In this document: positions 61,689 to 64,000 of the stretch, piece by piece
Layout of the letters: each line of letters opens with the position of its first letter
How positions within the stretch are numbered: position 1 is the first letter of the stretch
The notes under the pieces: model-generated
What the model saw: only the letters and a program-made list of their open reading frames with translations
Database searches by the model: none
Told to the model about the DNA's origin: nothing
Position numbers and translations under genes: made by a program
Source of the DNA: Crocinitomicaceae bacterium
Lineage (GTDB): Bacteria; Bacteroidota; Bacteroidia; Flavobacteriales_D; Crocinitomicaceae
DNA: 64,000 nucleotides
NCBI GenBank assembly: GCA_029251865.1
Contig: JAQXCN010000031.1
Location: 1-64,000 of the forward strand
Direction of reading: 5' to 3'

Positions 61689-62000
61689 ATGGTTTATAAC
61701 CCCGATAACAGAAGATCGAAAAAAGAGCAACCTTTAGGAGATGTAATTGAAAAGCTAATGAAGGCTTATCAATTGGATGATAAAATGAAAGAGTTCGACT
61801 TAAATGATGCATGGCCAGAACTTATGGGCAAAGCTGTCGCGCATAGGACGAAAAACATTAAGATCAAAAACAAAACCTTGCACCTTCAAATCGATTCTGC
61901 GGTAATGAGAGAGGAGCTTCACTCGGGGAAAAGAGTTATTATCGAACGTGTCAATCAATTCATGAAGAAAGAGGTGATTACGGATGTTTGGTTTTCTTAA
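61689..62000 (+). CDS. DUF721 (DciA-like) protein
   Basis: I start at the ATG giving MVYNPDNRRSKKEQPLGDVIEKLMKAYQLDD; the track ORF begins inside recF and is too long. The core MKEFDLNDAWPELMGKAVAHRTKNIKIKNKTLHLQIDSAVMREELHSGKRVIIERVN is that of DUF721, found in DciA, the replicative helicase loader. The 103-residue length is typical for stand-alone DUF721 proteins. Conservation behind recF suggests a role at replication. The stop is shared through TTAA with the convergent gene. Confidence 0.85.
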   Translation: MVYNPDNRRSKKEQPLGDVIEKLMKAYQLDDKMKEFDLNDAWPELMGKAVAHRTKNIKIKNKTLHLQIDSAVMREELHSGKRVIIERVNQFMKKEVITDVWFS

Positions 62001-64000
62001 AGACCAACTTTTTTAAACGACATGTACATTGAATCGATGTCGAAAACCTTGCTTCCTATGTTCAATTTCCCTAGGTGTTTAATTTGAGAACCTTTCTCAA
62101 TTAAATAGGCATTTTTCACATCTATAAGCTGGGCGGATTCCACATCTATTTGAGCAGGTCCAAACTCTGCCTTTTTCCGATACGCTGCGAATGCAAAATC
62201 ACATCCTTCAATTTTTGTGTTATGAATATGCACCACCGATTTGTCTTTGGAAGCAATACCAATTGAGGCCTTTTGAATAATACAATTACTCACTTTCAGA
62301 TCAGAGTTTTCGCCTCCAGAAATACCTTTATCGCCGGAACCTATGATTTCGCAGCGGTCAATAAGAATCGTACTTCCTGAAAAATCAACACAATCATTAC
62401 CCGTAGCTTTAAATATTGAATTCTTTAAAGTTCCTGAGCAGAAATCTGCATCAAAACCGTCAGAATAAGTTCCATCGATAAGAAGACCATCTAGATTAAA
62501 ATCACAACGAATAAGATTCAACGCATCTTCACTTCTAGCATTTAAAAATGAGCAATTGAACAGCTTAACAATTCCCTCATATATTGTCAAGCCTCCAGTA
62601 AGTATCCAACTCTCAGCGTTCGCAGCTGTGAGGTTCGTACAAATCACATTATTCATTACAACCTCCTCTCCTTCTGGAAAAAAGACAACACCGCCTCCCG
62701 AGAGGCCACTGCCATTAATCTTTATTGGGTTTTGTTTTGAGCCAAGCAGCTCTGATTTACCAAAAGAAACTAAACGCGCACCATCACTAAGGTTAATACG
62801 CACCCCTTCCTCAACAACCAAGTTTTGATCTCTCGGAATATAAAACGTTTTCTTGAAATTATACGTTCTATTAGCTTTAAACCTTATCTCATCTAGAGAT
62901 CCCGAAACAAATTTACTTTTATTAAAATCTAAGATTGACTTATACTTTACTGGAGGAAAAGGACTTACTTTAACTGACAAGAGAGAATCCCCAGCAACTT
63001 TTGTTTTGTAATATATTTTCCTAGGCTTAAAAGTGAAGGCATAAGACTTTTTAGTCGCAACATCTCTGTAAGCCCCTAAAACTATTTTCTGTGTAAATGG
63101 AAGTATCAGGTTTTTATTAAACTTTGTAGAATAGCCAACAATTTCAATTGGAGAAAGTAAGTAATTTTCAAACTGAAAAACACCTTTAATGGAATCTGAA
63201 TCTATCGTATACACCTTTAATGCAACTTCATCAAAAATTACATTTTGAGGGGTGTCTTTGTACAATTCTTTTTTCTTAATATTTCTAACATTTTTAGCTA
63301 AGCCCTCATATTTTAAAACCTTTTCGCGTACGTTAAACTGATTTAGCAGAAAATAGTCTTTGTTTAACTTGTATTGCGGATATTCATGCTTTAGAAGAGA
63401 TTCATATTTTTGAATTTCAGCATCCAAGGCTAAAAAAGATTTCTTGAGGTAATTCTTATCCGAAAACACCTTTAGGTACTTAACATATAATTTGTTAAAT
63501 CCTTGATTTAAAAAGAGTGCATCAAAACTTGTAAAATCTTTCTCGTCTCGCCATCTCGATGCCATGCCTATGAGCTCATAGTGGATGGATAGTTTTCCAG
63601 AAAAACAATCATAAGCCACAGGTTCGAGTATACCATTTACAGGATTTAAATAATTCCTTTGATTGTGCCATATTAACCCATGGGTAGCATTCATAACATC
63701 ACACAAAGCAATAAAACGCGCCATTTTATCAATATCCATGTACTCTTGAAAGGTCGTATCTAAATCTCTGAATCTAGACATATGACTTTGAGCTAAAATG
63801 AATTGATTCAGAAGTACAGGGTTTTTTCTTGTTTTCTTTTTGCTAAAAGGTAGAATTTCAGCAGACTCTAAATAAGGATATTTCTTAAATCCTTGCTGGT
63901 GTTTTTGTTGATCATAATATCCCTGCCAAACCCCGCTCTCATCGAACTTAACAATAGGTCCTTCTCGACGTTTCCTATATTCTAATAGTCTTTTATCGAA
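61997..64000 (-). CDS. CotH-like and beta-helix protein, 5' truncated
   Basis: The reading frame stays open from 63781 to the end of the window (73 more codons, reading ...KRLLEYRKRREGPIV), so the gene is cut off at its 5' end. The stretch FRDLDTTFQEYMDIDKMARFIALCDV, then GLIWHNQRNYLNPVNGILEPVAYDC, resembles the C-terminal part of CotH-type kinase domains. The C-terminal third (about the last 250 residues) is a parallel beta-helix with short strands: SFLNARSEDALNL, TYSDGFDADFCSG, ATGNDCVDFSGS, GSGDKGISGGENSD. There is no T9SS sorting domain at the end. It is probably exported; the signal would lie outside the window. Confidence 0.72.
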   Translation of the reverse strand, partial: FDKRLLEYRKRREGPIVKFDESGVWQGYYDQQKHQQGFKKYPYLESAEILPFSKKKTRKNPVLLNQFILAQSHMSRFRDLDTTFQEYMDIDKMARFIALCDVMNATHGLIWHNQRNYLNPVNGILEPVAYDCFSGKLSIHYELIGMASRWRDEKDFTSFDALFLNQGFNKLYVKYLKVFSDKNYLKKSFLALDAEIQKYESLLKHEYPQYKLNKDYFLLNQFNVREKVLKYEGLAKNVRNIKKKELYKDTPQNVIFDEVALKVYTIDSDSIKGVFQFENYLLSPIEIVGYSTKFNKNLILPFTQKIVLGAYRDVATKKSYAFTFKPRKIYYKTKVAGDSLLSVKVSPFPPVKYKSILDFNKSKFVSGSLDEIRFKANRTYNFKKTFYIPRDQNLVVEEGVRINLSDGARLVSFGKSELLGSKQNPIKINGSGLSGGGVVFFPEGEEVVMNNVICTNLTAANAESWILTGGLTIYEGIVKLFNCSFLNARSEDALNLIRCDFNLDGLLIDGTYSDGFDADFCSGTLKNSIFKATGNDCVDFSGSTILIDRCEIIGSGDKGISGGENSDLKVSNCIIQKASIGIASKDKSVVHIHNTKIEGCDFAFAAYRKKAEFGPAQIDVESAQLIDVKNAYLIEKGSQIKHLGKLNIGSKVFDIDSMYMSFKKVGL

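Noticed and set aside
1-64000. tRNA, rRNA, CRISPR, IS elements, prophage
   Set aside because: No regular spaced repeats, transposase motifs, integrase or structural RNA signature noticed when reading both strands.

Overview
The window reads as chromosomal DNA of a free-living Bacteroidota bacterium, most likely order Flavobacteriales. Evidence: low GC; gldH and a type 9 secretion (T9SS) type B C-terminal sorting domain; a Bacteroidota-type LptD; the ricT-gldH neighbourhood; and repeated matches to the Bacteroidota -7 promoter element TAnnTTTG with no purine-rich Shine-Dalgarno pattern before most starts. I see no rRNA, tRNA, CRISPR array, insertion sequence, integrase or phage genes. Coding density is very high and nearly every gene is ordinary housekeeping or envelope biology.

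Layout. 0.1-3.3 kb: an uncharacterised helical-repeat protein, an NPW-repeat secreted protein and asd. 3.4-10.1 kb: a co-directional envelope block (lamin-tail surface protein, beta-barrel, TerB/LETM1-like protein, solitary ABC ATPase, OmpA-type lipoprotein, GyrI-like protein). 10.1-15 kb: lptD facing an N-acetylmuramoyl-alanine amidase and an MlaD-type lipid-transport protein, with overlapping promoters. 15.1-18.1 kb: a two-part Fe-S oxidoreductase operon with a HAD hydrolase inside it. 18.1-21.4 kb: deoC plus a catalytic and a non-catalytic aldehyde dehydrogenase. 21.5-28.1 kb: radA, rsmI, and a holB-ricT-gldH operon. 28.2-37 kb: a lipoprotein, a CTP-synthase-like amidotransferase with a missing nucleophile, an AddA-like helicase-nuclease, a MbnP/MbnH-like copper/di-heme pair, and a conserved unknown coupled to a WYL regulator. 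37-43.5 kb: a PaaG/PaaH-like beta-oxidation pair, metK, a TPR/PD40 protein, truA and fabD. 43.5-48.1 kb: a MORN-like protein, flavin reductase, DUF3127, and aroA with a DAHP synthase-chorismate mutase fusion. 48.3-56.8 kb: membrane protein, ZIP transporter, methyltransferase, coaE, a coupled DUF2141/hydroxylase/FkbM operon, pruA and a TPR protein. 56.8-64 kb: a giant T9SS surface protein, recF with a DUF721 partner, and a CotH-like/beta-helix protein that runs off the window end.

Architecture is the most unusual aspect. Seven of ten convergent gene pairs overlap at their 3' ends, three of them by sharing a TTAA tetranucleotide as both stop codons. Several promoters place the -7 box only 4-7 nt before the ATG, which suggests leaderless mRNAs. 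lptD and the amidase gene start inside one another's promoters. The best candidates for new biology are the split ALDH16-like pair behind deoC, the TerB/LETM1-like protein with its solitary ABC ATPase, and the 472-residue unknown with its WYL regulator. I did not find a clear-cut defence island or a mobile system. All calls come from reading the sequence; no database search was run.
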